The notes: generated by a model not told the origin, from the sequence alone. A DNA stretch of 64,000 nt from Terriglobus roseus DSM 18391 (GCF_000265425.1 NC_018014.1:4278001-4342000); one strand, 5' to 3'. Positions 16,850 through 26,564 are shown, counted from the first letter of the stretch. A program made the numbers and translations.

Positions 16850-18448
16850 TTATGCTTCGACTGCGCCGAAGGTATCGCCGGCGAGCCGTGCGGACTTGAC
16901 GTGGTCAGCGAGCAGACCCACAACGCGACGTCCACTGAGAGCTGCGCCCTCCTGCCAGCCCACGATGTGCGTCGTGTGATCGCCCGCGAAGAAGATGGGG
17001 CCGTCTGGCTGCAGCAGCGTGTTGTAGCCCTTGTCGCCGCCGCCGTAGCCGCGGATCCAGGAACCTTCGTTGTACGGAACGTGGCGCCACATGCAGATGA
17101 GGGGCTTGGTGAGCTCCTGGCTGTGGCCGGGATGAATCTTCTCAAGCTGCTTCTTGGCCGTTGCGAACTTCTCGTCCATCGAGAGCTTGTCCCATCCGAA
17201 GATCATCTCGTCTTCGTAGCCGGTGACGAGGATGCCCTTGGGCGCCATCAGGTTCGCGGACGGGTACCAAATAACAGTCGTCGGTCCTGGCGCCCGGAAG
17301 CTTAGGCCGCCGTAGATCTGGTAGTCCTGCTCCCAGAAGCGGCGCGACTCCCATGCGAGCTTGTAGCTGGACGCGTACGTGGCACCGTTGATGGCGTCCA
17401 TGTAAGCGGGCGACAGATCCTGCTTGAGCTTCTTGATGATGGGCAGCGGCATGCAGTTGACCATGTAGTCGGCCTTGATGACCTTCTCTTTGCCGGCCTG
17501 CATGTACGTCACTTCCACGCCCTTGTTGGCGCCGGTGCGCTTGAACGAGGTGATGGGCGCGTTATAGATGATGGTCTTGGTTTTATCCAGTTCGCGTGCG
17601 AAGGCGTAGGGGATGCGATCCATGCCGCCGACCGGCTGCATCATGGTCGCCTGCCAGTCCCACGCCTCTTCATAGAGGATGCCGGCCCAGAAGTTGGCAT
17701 CCAGCAACGTGTGCATGTCCATGGGTTCCTGGTTGATGGCGACCTGGTCGCCGGCGCCGGGATACTGCTTGAAGCCGGCGCGATCGGAGCCGTGATACTT
17801 GCCGTCAAGACCGAGTGCACCATAGGTGCGCAGGAACGCATTCATGCGGTCCTTGTCTTCCTTGGTCAGTTGCTGATCGAGAGCGCCGCCCTTGATGGCC
17901 TTGGAGAGCAGTTCGCTGACGTGGCCGCGGGTGTCGTTGATGGCCTTGCGTTGCGGAACGGCCTTGCCGCCGAAGGCGGTATCGTTCTGCAGGAGGGTCG
18001 AGCGGGAGGTGTTGATCTCGACTTCGAGGGGTACGCCGAGCTCGCGACAATATCCCAGAATGGTGGTGTGGACGGAGGGCAGACGACCGGGGCCCAGGTT
18101 CTGATAGTTCCCCGCTTCCCAGGTACAGGTCTGCTTGGTGCCGTCGGAAAATTCGACCACGGTGCCGTTGCGCGCGCTCCAGTTGCGTCCGCCGGGGCGA
18201 TTGCGCGCCTCAAGTACCGTGACGTGATAGCCGAGCTTGCGCAGTTCATACGCCGTTGTAAGGCCGGAGATGCCTCCGCCTGCAATCACGACGCTGACAC
18301 CCTTGCCACTGCCGGGTGCAGCCGCGATCGGCTTTACTTCCTGAGCCTTCATGGGGAACATACCGAGCGCCTGCATGGTTGCAAATGCTGCGGAGTAACC
18401 GCCGGCCTGGCCGACGCGCATAAGGAAATTACGGCGGGAAATCGACAT
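16850..18448 (-). CDS. Tat-exported flavin amine oxidase
   Basis: 532-aa FAD-dependent oxidase of the monoamine/L-amino-acid oxidase superfamily. The twin-arginine signal ISRRNFLMRVGQAGG is at residues 3-17. The Rossmann dinucleotide motif VVIAGGGISGLTTAYELRK (about 53-71) leads to EARNRPGGRNWSA. The C-terminal FAD-contact segment PIFFAGDHTTHIVGWQEGAALSG is intact. The products of such enzymes are imines that hydrolyse to keto compounds and ammonia. An exported RidA is encoded directly downstream, which suggests a shared envelope pathway. Substrate cannot be read from the sequence. Confidence 0.88.
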   Translation of the reverse strand: MSISRRNFLMRVGQAGGYSAAFATMQALGMFPMKAQEVKPIAAAPGSGKGVSVVIAGGGISGLTTAYELRKLGYHVTVLEARNRPGGRNWSARNGTVVEFSDGTKQTCTWEAGNYQNLGPGRLPSVHTTILGYCRELGVPLEVEINTSRSTLLQNDTAFGGKAVPQRKAINDTRGHVSELLSKAIKGGALDQQLTKEDKDRMNAFLRTYGALGLDGKYHGSDRAGFKQYPGAGDQVAINQEPMDMHTLLDANFWAGILYEEAWDWQATMMQPVGGMDRIPYAFARELDKTKTIIYNAPITSFKRTGANKGVEVTYMQAGKEKVIKADYMVNCMPLPIIKKLKQDLSPAYMDAINGATYASSYKLAWESRRFWEQDYQIYGGLSFRAPGPTTVIWYPSANLMAPKGILVTGYEDEMIFGWDKLSMDEKFATAKKQLEKIHPGHSQELTKPLICMWRHVPYNEGSWIRGYGGGDKGYNTLLQPDGPIFFAGDHTTHIVGWQEGAALSGRRVVGLLADHVKSARLAGDTFGAVEA

Positions 18449-18711
18449 CGAAGAACTGGCTCCTTCTTACTTCTTCGCTGCGAGCAGATACAGGTCTGCA
18501 GCAACGGTTCCAAGTAGGGACGAGTGCACGTACGCGGATGCGAAGGAAGTCGTGCTTTTGGCACGGCTCCTGATTCAGTTGTGAAAGGGTTGCGAAGACA
18601 GTATGACAGACAACTACGTCTGCTCCAATCGCAAAGCGCACGTGTCGTAACAAATCGCGCGGATGCACTATTCGGAAGGCAAACGAATCAATTTTGGAAG
18701 AGTACGGAGAG

Positions 18712-19878
18712 TCAGCCGAGCGGCGCGCTGAGTTCGACCGGCGGCGGCGTCTTGTACACCCAGCGGGACAGCAGGTACTTCTGCGCGGGATGCTCGACGA
18801 CGCGGTATGCGGCGTAGGCGAAGCAGAGGATGAAGATGTACGAGATCCACGGATCGAGGGCGGCGACGCCCAGGCGTTCCGGGATGTGGTGATCGTGCAG
18901 CGTGATCCAGGTGTTGAAGTGCAGCAGGTACAGGCAGAGGCTGGCGCGGCCGAAGGCGGCGATGGGTCCCCAGCCAAGGACGCGCGAGACGACGTGAACT
19001 CCGGTCAGCCCGAGTACCAGCAGGGCGAAGACCGGGGTCAGCAGACCGCCGTGCAGCAGGACGTACGGCACATGCGGCACAAGGAAGTAGAACGCGCCGA
19101 AGATGCCGAGGCCCGCGATAAGCGTCAGCGCGAATGCCGTGCGATGGGTCAGCGTAATCACGGCATGCAGCCGGCCGAGCGTGATGCCTGCAAGGAAGAT
19201 CGGCAGGAACGGCAGTGGCGTGTACTTCAGCGCGCGGAGCCAGTACCCGGAGGAGTAGCGGTTGATGTCGTGGAGGCCGTCCGGATTCAGCACCAGGTAG
19301 ATCGTCGGCAGCACCAGCTCCCACACCCAGAAGGCGCCGAAGAGCAGGACCAGCTTGCCAGGGGTACGCGGCCAGAACTTCATCCGGATGATGTACGGAA
19401 ACGCGAGATAGAGCATCGCTTCCGTGGAGAGCGTCCAGGCGACGGTATTCCAAAAGGTGGAGAGGGTGGGGCTCCAGCCCTGTAGCAGGATGGGCGTCAG
19501 CAACGCGCCGCGCAGGAACTCGCCGAGGGAGCGCATGGTCCACTCGGAGTGCAGCATCTCGAGCGAGACGATCAGGCTGAGCAGGTAGACGGGGTAGAGC
19601 CGCGAGAGACGTGCCGCGTAGAACTTGCCCGGCTTCAGCGTCTCCGCACGGTGCGCGTAGTTGTACGCCAGTACGAAGCCGCTGATGAGCAGGAAGAAGC
19701 TGATGTAAGTGAAGCCCGCTTCAATCACCGGCCGAATGAAGTTCGGCAACGGTGGCGTGAAGTGGAAGAACATGATGCCGATCGCAAGGAAGGTGCGAAT
19801 GCCCGTCAGGCCCGGCAGCGGCGGCTTGCGCTCGACGACTGCCGGGGGTGCAGGTGCTGCTGAAACGGGCTGCGCCAT
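18712..19878 (-). CDS. Acyltransferase 3 family membrane protein (OafA/YrhL-like)
   Basis: Integral-membrane O-acyltransferase of about 388 aa with some ten TM segments. The N-terminal family motif is PGLTGIRTFLAIGIMFFHFT, where a conserved Arg and His normally take part in catalysis. It also has LLISGFVLAYNYAHR and LSRLYPVYLL. Such enzymes acetylate or otherwise acylate cell-surface glycans. I chose the ATG at 19878, one base after the pyrH stop; an in-frame ATG at 19917 would overlap pyrH by 38 bases. Expression is probably coupled to pyrH. Confidence 0.87.
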   Translation of the reverse strand: MAQPVSAAPAPPAVVERKPPLPGLTGIRTFLAIGIMFFHFTPPLPNFIRPVIEAGFTYISFFLLISGFVLAYNYAHRAETLKPGKFYAARLSRLYPVYLLSLIVSLEMLHSEWTMRSLGEFLRGALLTPILLQGWSPTLSTFWNTVAWTLSTEAMLYLAFPYIIRMKFWPRTPGKLVLLFGAFWVWELVLPTIYLVLNPDGLHDINRYSSGYWLRALKYTPLPFLPIFLAGITLGRLHAVITLTHRTAFALTLIAGLGIFGAFYFLVPHVPYVLLHGGLLTPVFALLVLGLTGVHVVSRVLGWGPIAAFGRASLCLYLLHFNTWITLHDHHIPERLGVAALDPWISYIFILCFAYAAYRVVEHPAQKYLLSRWVYKTPPPVELSAPLG

Positions 19879-19879
19879 G

Positions 19880-20587
19880 CTACGAAGTGACAAGCGTCCC
19901 GAGCTTCTCGCCGCCAACCACGCGCACGATATTGCCCTGCTCTCGCATGGAGAAGATCACCATCGGCATGTTGTTGTCGTTGCAGAGCGAGACGGCGGAG
20001 GTATCCATGACACGCAGGTTCTTCTGAATCATCTCCATGTAGGTGATGGACGAGAACATGGTCGCTTCCGGATCCTTCTTGGGGTCGGCGGTGTAGATGC
20101 CTTCCACGGAAGTGGCCTTCAGCAGAACGTCGGCACGAATCTCCATGGCACGCAGCGCTGCTGCTGTGTCGGTGGAGAAGTAAGGATTACCGGTGCCCGC
20201 GGCGAAGACGACGACGCGATTCTTTTCCAGGTGGCGGATGGCGCGGCGGCGGATGTAGGGCTCCGCGACCTCGTGCATCTCGATCGCAGACATCACGCGG
20301 CACTGCACGCCGAGCTTTTCGATGGCGTCCTGCATCGCAATGGCATTAATAACGGTGGAAAGCATGCCCATGTGGTCAGCGGCGACGCGATCCATGTGGA
20401 TCGCCTGCTCGGCGACACCACGGAAGAAATTGCCGCCACCGACGACAACAGCTACCTGGCAGCCGCTCTTCGCGAGTTCCACAATCTCTTCTGCGACACG
20501 GCTGACAAAAATGGCGTCAATGCCAAAACCACGGCCCGCGGCCAGTGCTTCTCCGGAAATCTTGAGTAGAACGCGTTTGTACATCAC
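19880..20587 (-). CDS. pyrH: UMP kinase
   Basis: 235-aa cytosolic kinase that phosphorylates UMP to UDP with ATP, hexameric and usually GTP-activated and UTP-inhibited. Family motifs are [14 protein letters not shown] at the start, [11 protein letters not shown] near 50-60, [36 protein letters not shown] and [17 protein letters not shown]. Many bacteria order rpsB-tsf-pyrH-frr. Here pyrH lies about 5 kb beyond tsf, separated by five unrelated genes, and frr is not adjacent. Confidence 0.97.
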   Translation of the reverse strand: MMYKRVLLKISGEALAAGRGFGIDAIFVSRVAEEIVELAKSGCQVAVVVGGGNFFRGVAEQAIHMDRVAADHMGMLSTVINAIAMQDAIEKLGVQCRVMSAIEMHEVAEPYIRRRAIRHLEKNRVVVFAAGTGNPYFSTDTAAALRAMEIRADVLLKATSVEGIYTADPKKDPEATMFSSITYMEMIQKNLRVMDTSAVSLCNDNNMPMVIFSMREQGNIVRVVGGEKLGTLVTS

Positions 20588-20695
20588 CGCGTTTCAGTAT
20601 CGCATGCGAGCCCGGATTCCATGTACGCCAGCATGGACAGGACTCCCAGAATTTGTCATCTGGTAGCGGGTTTTGATGATGAACGGCGCCGGAGA

Positions 20696-22447
20696 TTACT
20701 TACGATGCCGCACGAACGGCGCTTTCAGCTTTTTCGTGCCGGCGTTTTGGAAGCGGATGAGGAGCGTGTCGTCGTGCAGGTCCATCACCTTACCCGCACC
20801 AAACCGCTTATGCTGCACGGGATCGCCGATCTTGAAGCCTAGATCAACCGCCGGGTGTGGAAGGGGCTCCGGTGCCGTGGTCATGATGGTGCCTGCGAGT
20901 GTCTCGACCCGCGTAACGCCCTGTGATTGTTCCGGTGCGTTTAAGTCCACCACTGAGCGTGTATCCGCTGTGCCGTTGATGCAGTTATCGCAGTTCCCGC
21001 AACGCTCCCCTTCCGGTTCCCCGAAGTACCGGCGGAAGACTTTGCGGCGGCAATCAGCCGTCTCGGCGTAACGCATCATCTCGTCCAGGCGAGAACGGTC
21101 ATGCTCCGCGCGATCGTTATACGAGGCCAGCAGCGTTGCAACATGGGCGTCCGTGATGACCTCGTCGTGCCGCAGGACGTAGCCCCCTCGCAGACGCCGG
21201 ACGACCTTCGTCTCACGCAGAAGAAAGAGGATGACCTCTGCCCTTCGCTTACCGACCTCTGCGCGCTCTGCAAGCTGCGCGGCGGGCACCGGATCATGCG
21301 CTGACAACGCTTCGAGAACCTTGCGCAGATCGTCGGCACCGGGATAACGGCCGGCAGAGAAGAAGCTCTGGATGCGGCGGTCTTCGAGACGATAGAGCAG
21401 CACGGCATTTGCCTGTTGCCCATCGCGGCCCGCACGACCCGCCTCCTGAAAGTAAGTCTCGAGAGAGTCCGGAAATTCGTAGTGGAAGACAAAGCGGATA
21501 TTGGGTTTATCGATACCAAGACCAAATGCCTTGGTCGCTATCATCACCTTGTACTTATCGGCCATGAAGTCAGCCTGGGCCTTCTCTCGGTCGCGCGTGT
21601 TCATCTTGCCGTGGTATCGGCCTGCAGCAATGCCGGCCGCAGTGAAGCGCTCCTGCAGATCATTCGCGGACTTCACCGATGCCGTGTAGACGATGCCGCT
21701 GCCCTTCTCGCTTGCGATCATCTGCGTCAGCCGTGCGAGCTTTGCATCATTGTTCACCGTGGGATGAACCGCGAAGTAGATATTCGTACGCTCGCTGCCC
21801 GCGCTGATGACACGCGCGTGTTTTGCGTCGAGTTGTTCGAGGATCTCCTGGATGACTTCATCGGTTGCCGTTGCAGTGACAGCGAGTACCGGCGGATTGC
21901 CGAGCTCTTTGCGCGCGTAGCGCAAGCCTAGATAGGCTGGACGGAAATCATGACCCCACTGCGCAATGGTGTGCGCCTCATCGACGACGAAGAGTGAGAC
22001 GCCTGCAGTCTTGAGTTCTGCAACGAACTCCGCATTCTGCATCCGCTCCGGCGTGACATACAGCAGCTTTGGCGTGCCTGCGAGCAACGCGTTGTCCGCC
22101 GCTTCGCGCTCGGTCTTCGTCAGCGTTGAGTCGATCTTTGTGACGGCGATGCCTGCATCTGTAGCCTTCTGCTGCTGATCCTGCATGAGCGCGATGAGCG
22201 GCGAGATCACGACAACGGTATGCGGCAAAAACATTGCCGGCAGTTGATAGGTCAGCGACTTGCCTGCGCCTGTGGGCATGATGGCGAGCGTGTCATGACC
22301 GCTGAGGACACTCTCAAGGACCTCACGCTGCACGGAGCGGAATGCCGAGATACCGAACCGCTTCTTTGCTTCACGCTTAAGTTCTGCCCACGGGATTTCT
22401 CCAGCTTTGCTGGGTAATGTAACCGGCTTCTTCATTCCCTGACTCAA
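20696..22447 (-). CDS. recQ: RecQ-family helicase with PcrA/UvrD-type C-terminal module
   Basis: 583-aa superfamily 2 helicase. Domains in order: helicase core with motif I (MPTGAGKSLTYQLP), DEAH box (VVDEAHTIAQWGHDFRP), motif III (AVTATATDEV) and motif VI (YFQEAGRAGRDGQ); then the RecQ zinc/winged-helix part with CRRKVFRRYFGE and CGNCDNC. No HRDC domain follows. Instead the last 50 residues (IGDPVQHKRFGAGKVMDLHD ... TKKLKAPF) read like the Tudor-like tail of PcrA/UvrD. It unwinds DNA in recombination and fork repair. An alternative start is Met5. Confidence 0.93.
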   Translation of the reverse strand: MSQGMKKPVTLPSKAGEIPWAELKREAKKRFGISAFRSVQREVLESVLSGHDTLAIMPTGAGKSLTYQLPAMFLPHTVVVISPLIALMQDQQQKATDAGIAVTKIDSTLTKTEREAADNALLAGTPKLLYVTPERMQNAEFVAELKTAGVSLFVVDEAHTIAQWGHDFRPAYLGLRYARKELGNPPVLAVTATATDEVIQEILEQLDAKHARVISAGSERTNIYFAVHPTVNNDAKLARLTQMIASEKGSGIVYTASVKSANDLQERFTAAGIAAGRYHGKMNTRDREKAQADFMADKYKVMIATKAFGLGIDKPNIRFVFHYEFPDSLETYFQEAGRAGRDGQQANAVLLYRLEDRRIQSFFSAGRYPGADDLRKVLEALSAHDPVPAAQLAERAEVGKRRAEVILFLLRETKVVRRLRGGYVLRHDEVITDAHVATLLASYNDRAEHDRSRLDEMMRYAETADCRRKVFRRYFGEPEGERCGNCDNCINGTADTRSVVDLNAPEQSQGVTRVETLAGTIMTTAPEPLPHPAVDLGFKIGDPVQHKRFGAGKVMDLHDDTLLIRFQNAGTKKLKAPFVRHRK

Positions 22448-22558
22448 CCCTGTCTATCTCTCGCATGCTGCACGAACAGGCATAGCTTCGCTGACATAGC
22501 GAGTACACACAAGTCCGTGCAGCATCACCGCCGCAAGACAGACATACCGTAACGCCAA

Positions 22559-24121
22559 TCAGACACTCGCGCCAAGAAATGCATCAGCCGTGCGGAGGGA
22601 CAACGCCATGATCGTCAGCGCCGGATTGGCTGCGAGCGACGTTGGGAAAACGGAGTTGTCCACGATGTAGAGATTCGGCACGTCCCAACACTGGCCTACC
22701 GGATTGACGACGGAACTACCTGCATCCGTGCCCATGCGGCAGGTGCCGATAGTGTGCGCGGTGCGCTGTGAGCTCCAAAGATCTTTGCCGCCGGCTGCCA
22801 TCAGGATGCGACGCATGTTTGCTTCAGCATGCGTGCTCATCTTCTTCTCGTTCTCTGAGAGTGAGAAGGTAATGAGCGGCTTCGCAAGGCCACGCGCGTC
22901 CTTTTCATTGGACAACGTGATGCGGTTGTCCATCTGCGGCAGTGTGTCGCCGTTCATGCCGATGCCGGCGACGTAGTTATATTTCGTGAGATAGTCGACA
23001 AGCGCCTGCCCTACGAGATTGCGACCGTGAACCACCTGCTCGGCCCATGCAAGCGGCAGCGTGCCATAACTTTGCAGAAGATATCCTCCGGCGTAGTCCG
23101 CGTCCTTCGCACGCATGAAGTCTTCTGTAATGAGCGATGCCGGAAATCCCTTGTAAGGCCGTGTCTCTGCATTCATCGTTGCCCAGACCTGCGTAGAGAT
23201 ATGCGCCATGAAGTTACGGCCAACCATGCCGCTGGAGTTTGCGATATCCCAGTGCAGTAACTGCCGAGGAGTTTCAACACCACCCGCACAGAGGAAGACG
23301 TTGCTTGTAAGTTGACGTTGCTCGTTCCCCTGCTTGTCGGTGTACAGCACGGCAGTGATGCGGCCATGCGCGTCCCGCTCCACGCCGTGTACGAAGCTCT
23401 CCTCACGGATCTCTGCGCCTGCGCTTAGTGCGGCGGGGAGATAGGTAACATCCATACTCGCCTTTGCCCCGTTGCGGCAACCCTGATGACAGTAGCCGCG
23501 ATTCACGCAGCCATTGCGTGTGCCGTACTCGGGCCGCGTGTAAGTCTGCGAGGTCGCTGCGATGGGCGCATGTGCCACACGAATCCCCATGGCTTCCGCA
23601 CCCACGGCCATGTAGATTGCGCTGCTGTTCAACGGCAGTGGCGGTAATGGGTATTTACGCGTGGTATCCCATGGATACTTCACTGGTCCGGAGACGCCGA
23701 TGAACTCCTCCACCTCTTCGAAATAAGGAGTCAGTTCTTCCAAGGTCACGGGCCAATCGACTGCGACGCCGTCGCTGCTCTTCAACTTCATGTCGCGCGC
23801 ATCGGGCCGCGGAACGTAAGCACCATAGTGCAGTGTGCTGCCGCCAACGCCGGTACCGCTGTTGTTGCCGCCAAAGGCCGTTGGATCTGCACCACCTGAG
23901 AGTCGCTCGTCGGTCCAGTAGATTTTGCTGGCGCCGGCTTCATCGGTCGCGAAGTCTTCTGCAGGATTCTCAAACCATGGTCCTGCTTCGAGAGCGATCA
24001 CACGGAGGCCTGCACGTGCCAACCGCCAGAGCAGGGGCGCTCCGCCTGCACCTGTACCAATCACGACCGCATCTACCGTCTCGTTCTGAGCGAATGTGCG
24101 CATGTTTGCTGGTTTTTTCAT
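22559..24121 (-). CDS. GMC-family oxidoreductase (gluconate 2-dehydrogenase flavoprotein-like)
   Basis: 520-aa FAD enzyme of the glucose-methanol-choline superfamily. The FAD motif VVIGTGAGGAPLLWRLARAG is at about 20-39, followed by EAGPWF, and NSGTGVGGSTLHYGAY at about 85-100. The catalytic C-terminal part has HTIGTCRMGTDAGSSVV and PALTIMALSLRTADAFL. No signal peptide is evident on this subunit; in related enzymes export occurs through the small subunit. The ATG overlaps the stop of the upstream small-subunit gene by 4 bases. Substrate is unknown (sugar acids or alcohols are typical). Confidence 0.88.
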   Translation of the reverse strand: MKKPANMRTFAQNETVDAVVIGTGAGGAPLLWRLARAGLRVIALEAGPWFENPAEDFATDEAGASKIYWTDERLSGGADPTAFGGNNSGTGVGGSTLHYGAYVPRPDARDMKLKSSDGVAVDWPVTLEELTPYFEEVEEFIGVSGPVKYPWDTTRKYPLPPLPLNSSAIYMAVGAEAMGIRVAHAPIAATSQTYTRPEYGTRNGCVNRGYCHQGCRNGAKASMDVTYLPAALSAGAEIREESFVHGVERDAHGRITAVLYTDKQGNEQRQLTSNVFLCAGGVETPRQLLHWDIANSSGMVGRNFMAHISTQVWATMNAETRPYKGFPASLITEDFMRAKDADYAGGYLLQSYGTLPLAWAEQVVHGRNLVGQALVDYLTKYNYVAGIGMNGDTLPQMDNRITLSNEKDARGLAKPLITFSLSENEKKMSTHAEANMRRILMAAGGKDLWSSQRTAHTIGTCRMGTDAGSSVVNPVGQCWDVPNLYIVDNSVFPTSLAANPALTIMALSLRTADAFLGASV

Positions 24122-24765
24122 GCGCCACGCTCCGTCGGTGCAGCCGTTTCGACGATGCCCTGTTCAAAGGGCAACGCCTTGTTCGGGGTGATGGCCTGCC
24201 AGCCCTCATGCTCTGTTGGGCCGGCCGTTGTGCCAGTCGCTCCATCGGCGAAGCTATACAGTTCCAGCTTCTCCATCGTCGAGGGATGCGAGAGCCACAT
24301 GCGGACTACATCGGTGCGTAACAAACCTAACCATCGGGAGAGCGGAAACTGTGCGGGCCCGTCCACATCGCCATTCGCAACGCAACGGAGATATCCCTCA
24401 CGCGCAGACGGCGGCATTTTGTCAAAGGACTTCATCGGCGTCTGTTCCAACATCTTTGCAAACACAGTCAGTCCCTGCCGGTAGGCCTCGCCATCCGCAG
24501 GCAGATCGGCAAAGCGCCATCCCGAGCCCACACCGTCGCGCAGCCGTACGTCTATGCTGGCGGCGATGTCGACATCCGTACCGATGGCATCCTGCGGTAG
24601 CACTGCAGAGACGACCTGCTGCAGCGTGGCATACAGGTCCGGCGAGAGGTATCGCTGCGCCGGATCGGCAGGCTTCGCGCGTTCTTCCAGAACGAGACGC
24701 GTCGCGGCGGACGTGCGCTGAAGCACGGCAGGATTACTGAGGATGGTTAAGAGTGTGTCGCTCAT
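24118..24765 (-). CDS. Gluconate 2-dehydrogenase subunit 3-like small subunit
   Basis: 215-aa protein encoded directly upstream of and overlapping the GMC oxidoreductase gene, as for small subunits of membrane-bound sugar dehydrogenases. Consistent segments are LSPDLYATLQQVVSAVLPQD, GLTVFAKMLEQTPMKSFDKM and REGYLRCVANG. There is no obvious Tat or Sec signal, and no cytochrome c subunit follows. I start at MSDTLL (24765); a frame upstream to 24840 has no ribosome binding site. Confidence 0.65.
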   Translation of the reverse strand: MSDTLLTILSNPAVLQRTSAATRLVLEERAKPADPAQRYLSPDLYATLQQVVSAVLPQDAIGTDVDIAASIDVRLRDGVGSGWRFADLPADGEAYRQGLTVFAKMLEQTPMKSFDKMPPSAREGYLRCVANGDVDGPAQFPLSRWLGLLRTDVVRMWLSHPSTMEKLELYSFADGATGTTAGPTEHEGWQAITPNKALPFEQGIVETAAPTERGA

Positions 24766-24960
24766 GATCAAGTGGTGAGATGCCTGCCCTCCGTGTGGGA
24801 TGTGCTGTTGCGAGGGCAGCAATCCAAGCCGCAAGGGCAATGTAAGTCAAACCGCATGCGCAGTGCGCCGGTGTTGATGGCATTGGAATGTGAGCTGACG
24901 GAGAGCAGATCCCGCAATGAGGAATGCACTACTTCGAAGCAGACGTCATCCCAAGAACCT

Positions 24961-25728
24961 ATGCTCCCCTACACGGAAACCGGCAGCGGCGAATCGATCG
25001 TTCTATTCCTCCACTTCTTTGGCAGCTCGCAACAAGAATGGGGTCATGTTATTGCGCGACTCGATACGCGCTACCGTTGCGTCGCAGCAGACATGCCGGG
25101 CTTTGGGGATGCAGCGCATCTGCGGGGCTATACCGTCAGCGAGATGTGCGCGCAGGTGCAAGCGTTGGTCACTTCGTTTGCCCCAGCGCCGGTCGCGCTG
25201 GTGGCACACTCGCTCAGCGGCAAGGTGGCGATGGTGCTCGCAGCCGAGCCACCGAAGAATCTGAAACGGTTAGTGCTGGTAGGGCCGTCGCCGTTGTTGC
25301 CGGAGCCCATGACGGAAGAGGCACGCGCCAGGATGCTGATCGCGAACACCACGCTCGAACGTGCCGAAGCGTTCGTAAGGAATGGCGCGCATCGTCCCAT
25401 GGCCGAGGAAGACGTTGCGATCGGAATCGCTGACGTACAGCGCGCCAGCCCCGATGCATGGCGTGCCTGGGCGGAGTATGGGACCCGGGAAGATTGGTCG
25501 GACCGGGTGCAGGATCTTCGCATTCCGACGACACTCGTCGTCGGCGAGTATGACGAGGCAATCCCACTCGACTTCCAGCGCTTGCACACACTGCCGCTGG
25601 TGGAACGTACTGGAGGCAGACTCGTCGTCATCGAAGATGCCGCGCACATGTTGCCCTATGAGGCCGCTGCGGAGCTGACGATGGCGATTGAGGATGCGGT
25701 GAGCGCGGTGGCTACGCTTTCGTCGTAA
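24961..25728 (+). CDS. Alpha/beta-hydrolase
   Basis: 255-aa alpha/beta-hydrolase-fold enzyme starting MLPYTETGSGESIVLFLHFFG, with the oxyanion strand LFLHFFGSS. The nucleophile elbow is VALVAHSLSGKVAM (A-H-S-L-S rather than G-H-S-x-G). The acid is likely Asp in VVGEYDEAIP and the base His in IEDAAHMLP. Substrate cannot be inferred. I chose the ATG at 24961 at the start of the fold; the open frame extends to 24772, but that stretch overlaps the promoter side of the divergent gene. Confidence 0.82.
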   Translation: MLPYTETGSGESIVLFLHFFGSSQQEWGHVIARLDTRYRCVAADMPGFGDAAHLRGYTVSEMCAQVQALVTSFAPAPVALVAHSLSGKVAMVLAAEPPKNLKRLVLVGPSPLLPEPMTEEARARMLIANTTLERAEAFVRNGAHRPMAEEDVAIGIADVQRASPDAWRAWAEYGTREDWSDRVQDLRIPTTLVVGEYDEAIPLDFQRLHTLPLVERTGGRLVVIEDAAHMLPYEAAAELTMAIEDAVSAVATLSS

Positions 25729-25848
25729 GTGCAGGCGCTTTCCTTCTCGGAGTATGTTGAAGAGAGCGGCGATAGTACACGACGAGGCCGGTGGCCTGGG
25801 CATGCAGAGCGCCTGGCTAGGGACGGGTTGACTCCGCAGCAGACAAGG

Positions 25849-25876
25849 AAAGGCCCGGCTTTCGCCGGGCCCTTTT
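25849..25876. terminator. Bidirectional terminator between hydrolase and tsf
   Basis: GGCCCGGC (25852-25859) pairs perfectly with GCCGGGCC (25864-25871) around TTTC, with AAA before and CTTTT after. It lies between convergent genes and can serve tsf on the minus strand. Confidence 0.85.
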
Positions 25877-25898
25877 CTGTTTGGTTTTGCGAAGCAGC

Positions 25899-26564
25899 TT
25901 ACGAAGCGGCTTCTTCCGTTGCAACGATCTTCGCCTGCGCGAAGGTTGCGTTGGGCTCGCCGATCTTGAAGCGTGCGAAGCGGCGGACGGTGATATTCTC
26001 GCCGAGCTTTGCGACCTTGGTTGCGATGACCTGCGCCACGGTCTGCGACTGCTCCTTGATGAAGGGCTGATCGAGGAGGCAGACTTCCTCGTAGAACTTG
26101 CCCATCTTGCCTTCGAGCATCTTCTCAATGATGTTTGCGGGCTTGCCGGTTGCAGCAGCCTGGGCGCGGTAGATCTCCTTCTCGCGCTCGACGTCGGCTT
26201 CGGTCACTTCATCGCGGCCCACAAAGCGCGGGTCAACCGCGGCGATGTGCATTGCGATGTCGCGCAGGAGCTCCTGGAAGTCTTCCGTGCGGGCGACGAA
26301 GTCGCTCTCGCAGTTCAGTTCCAGCATGACGCCGATCTTGCCGCCGGCGTGGATGTAGTTCCCCACGGCGCCTTCGTTGGTGGAGCGCGAAGCCTTCTTC
26401 GCTGCAGATGCCATGCCGCGCTTACGCAGCACAACGAATGCGTTCTCCATGTCGCCGCCGGCTTCCTGCAGCGCCTTCAAGCAGTCGCCCATGGGCGCGC
26501 CGCTCTTCTCGCGCAGTTCCTTCACCAGCTTCGCATCAATCTTCACAGGGGTCTCGGTGGCCAT
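25899..26564 (-). CDS. tsf: Elongation factor Ts
   Basis: 221-aa nucleotide exchange factor for EF-Tu. The N-terminal domain reads IDAKLVKELREKSGAPMGDCLKAL (compare the TDFVAE/TGAGMMDCK signature), with EAGGDMENAFVVLRKRG. The core has GVMLELNCESDFVARTEDFQ and the C-terminal part LLDQPFIKEQSQTVAQVI. The ATG at 26564 is preceded by AGGA seven bases upstream; a 24-residue upstream extension of the frame was not accepted. It follows rpsB as in most bacteria. Confidence 0.96.
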   Translation of the reverse strand: MATETPVKIDAKLVKELREKSGAPMGDCLKALQEAGGDMENAFVVLRKRGMASAAKKASRSTNEGAVGNYIHAGGKIGVMLELNCESDFVARTEDFQELLRDIAMHIAAVDPRFVGRDEVTEADVEREKEIYRAQAAATGKPANIIEKMLEGKMGKFYEEVCLLDQPFIKEQSQTVAQVIATKVAKLGENITVRRFARFKIGEPNATFAQAKIVATEEAAS

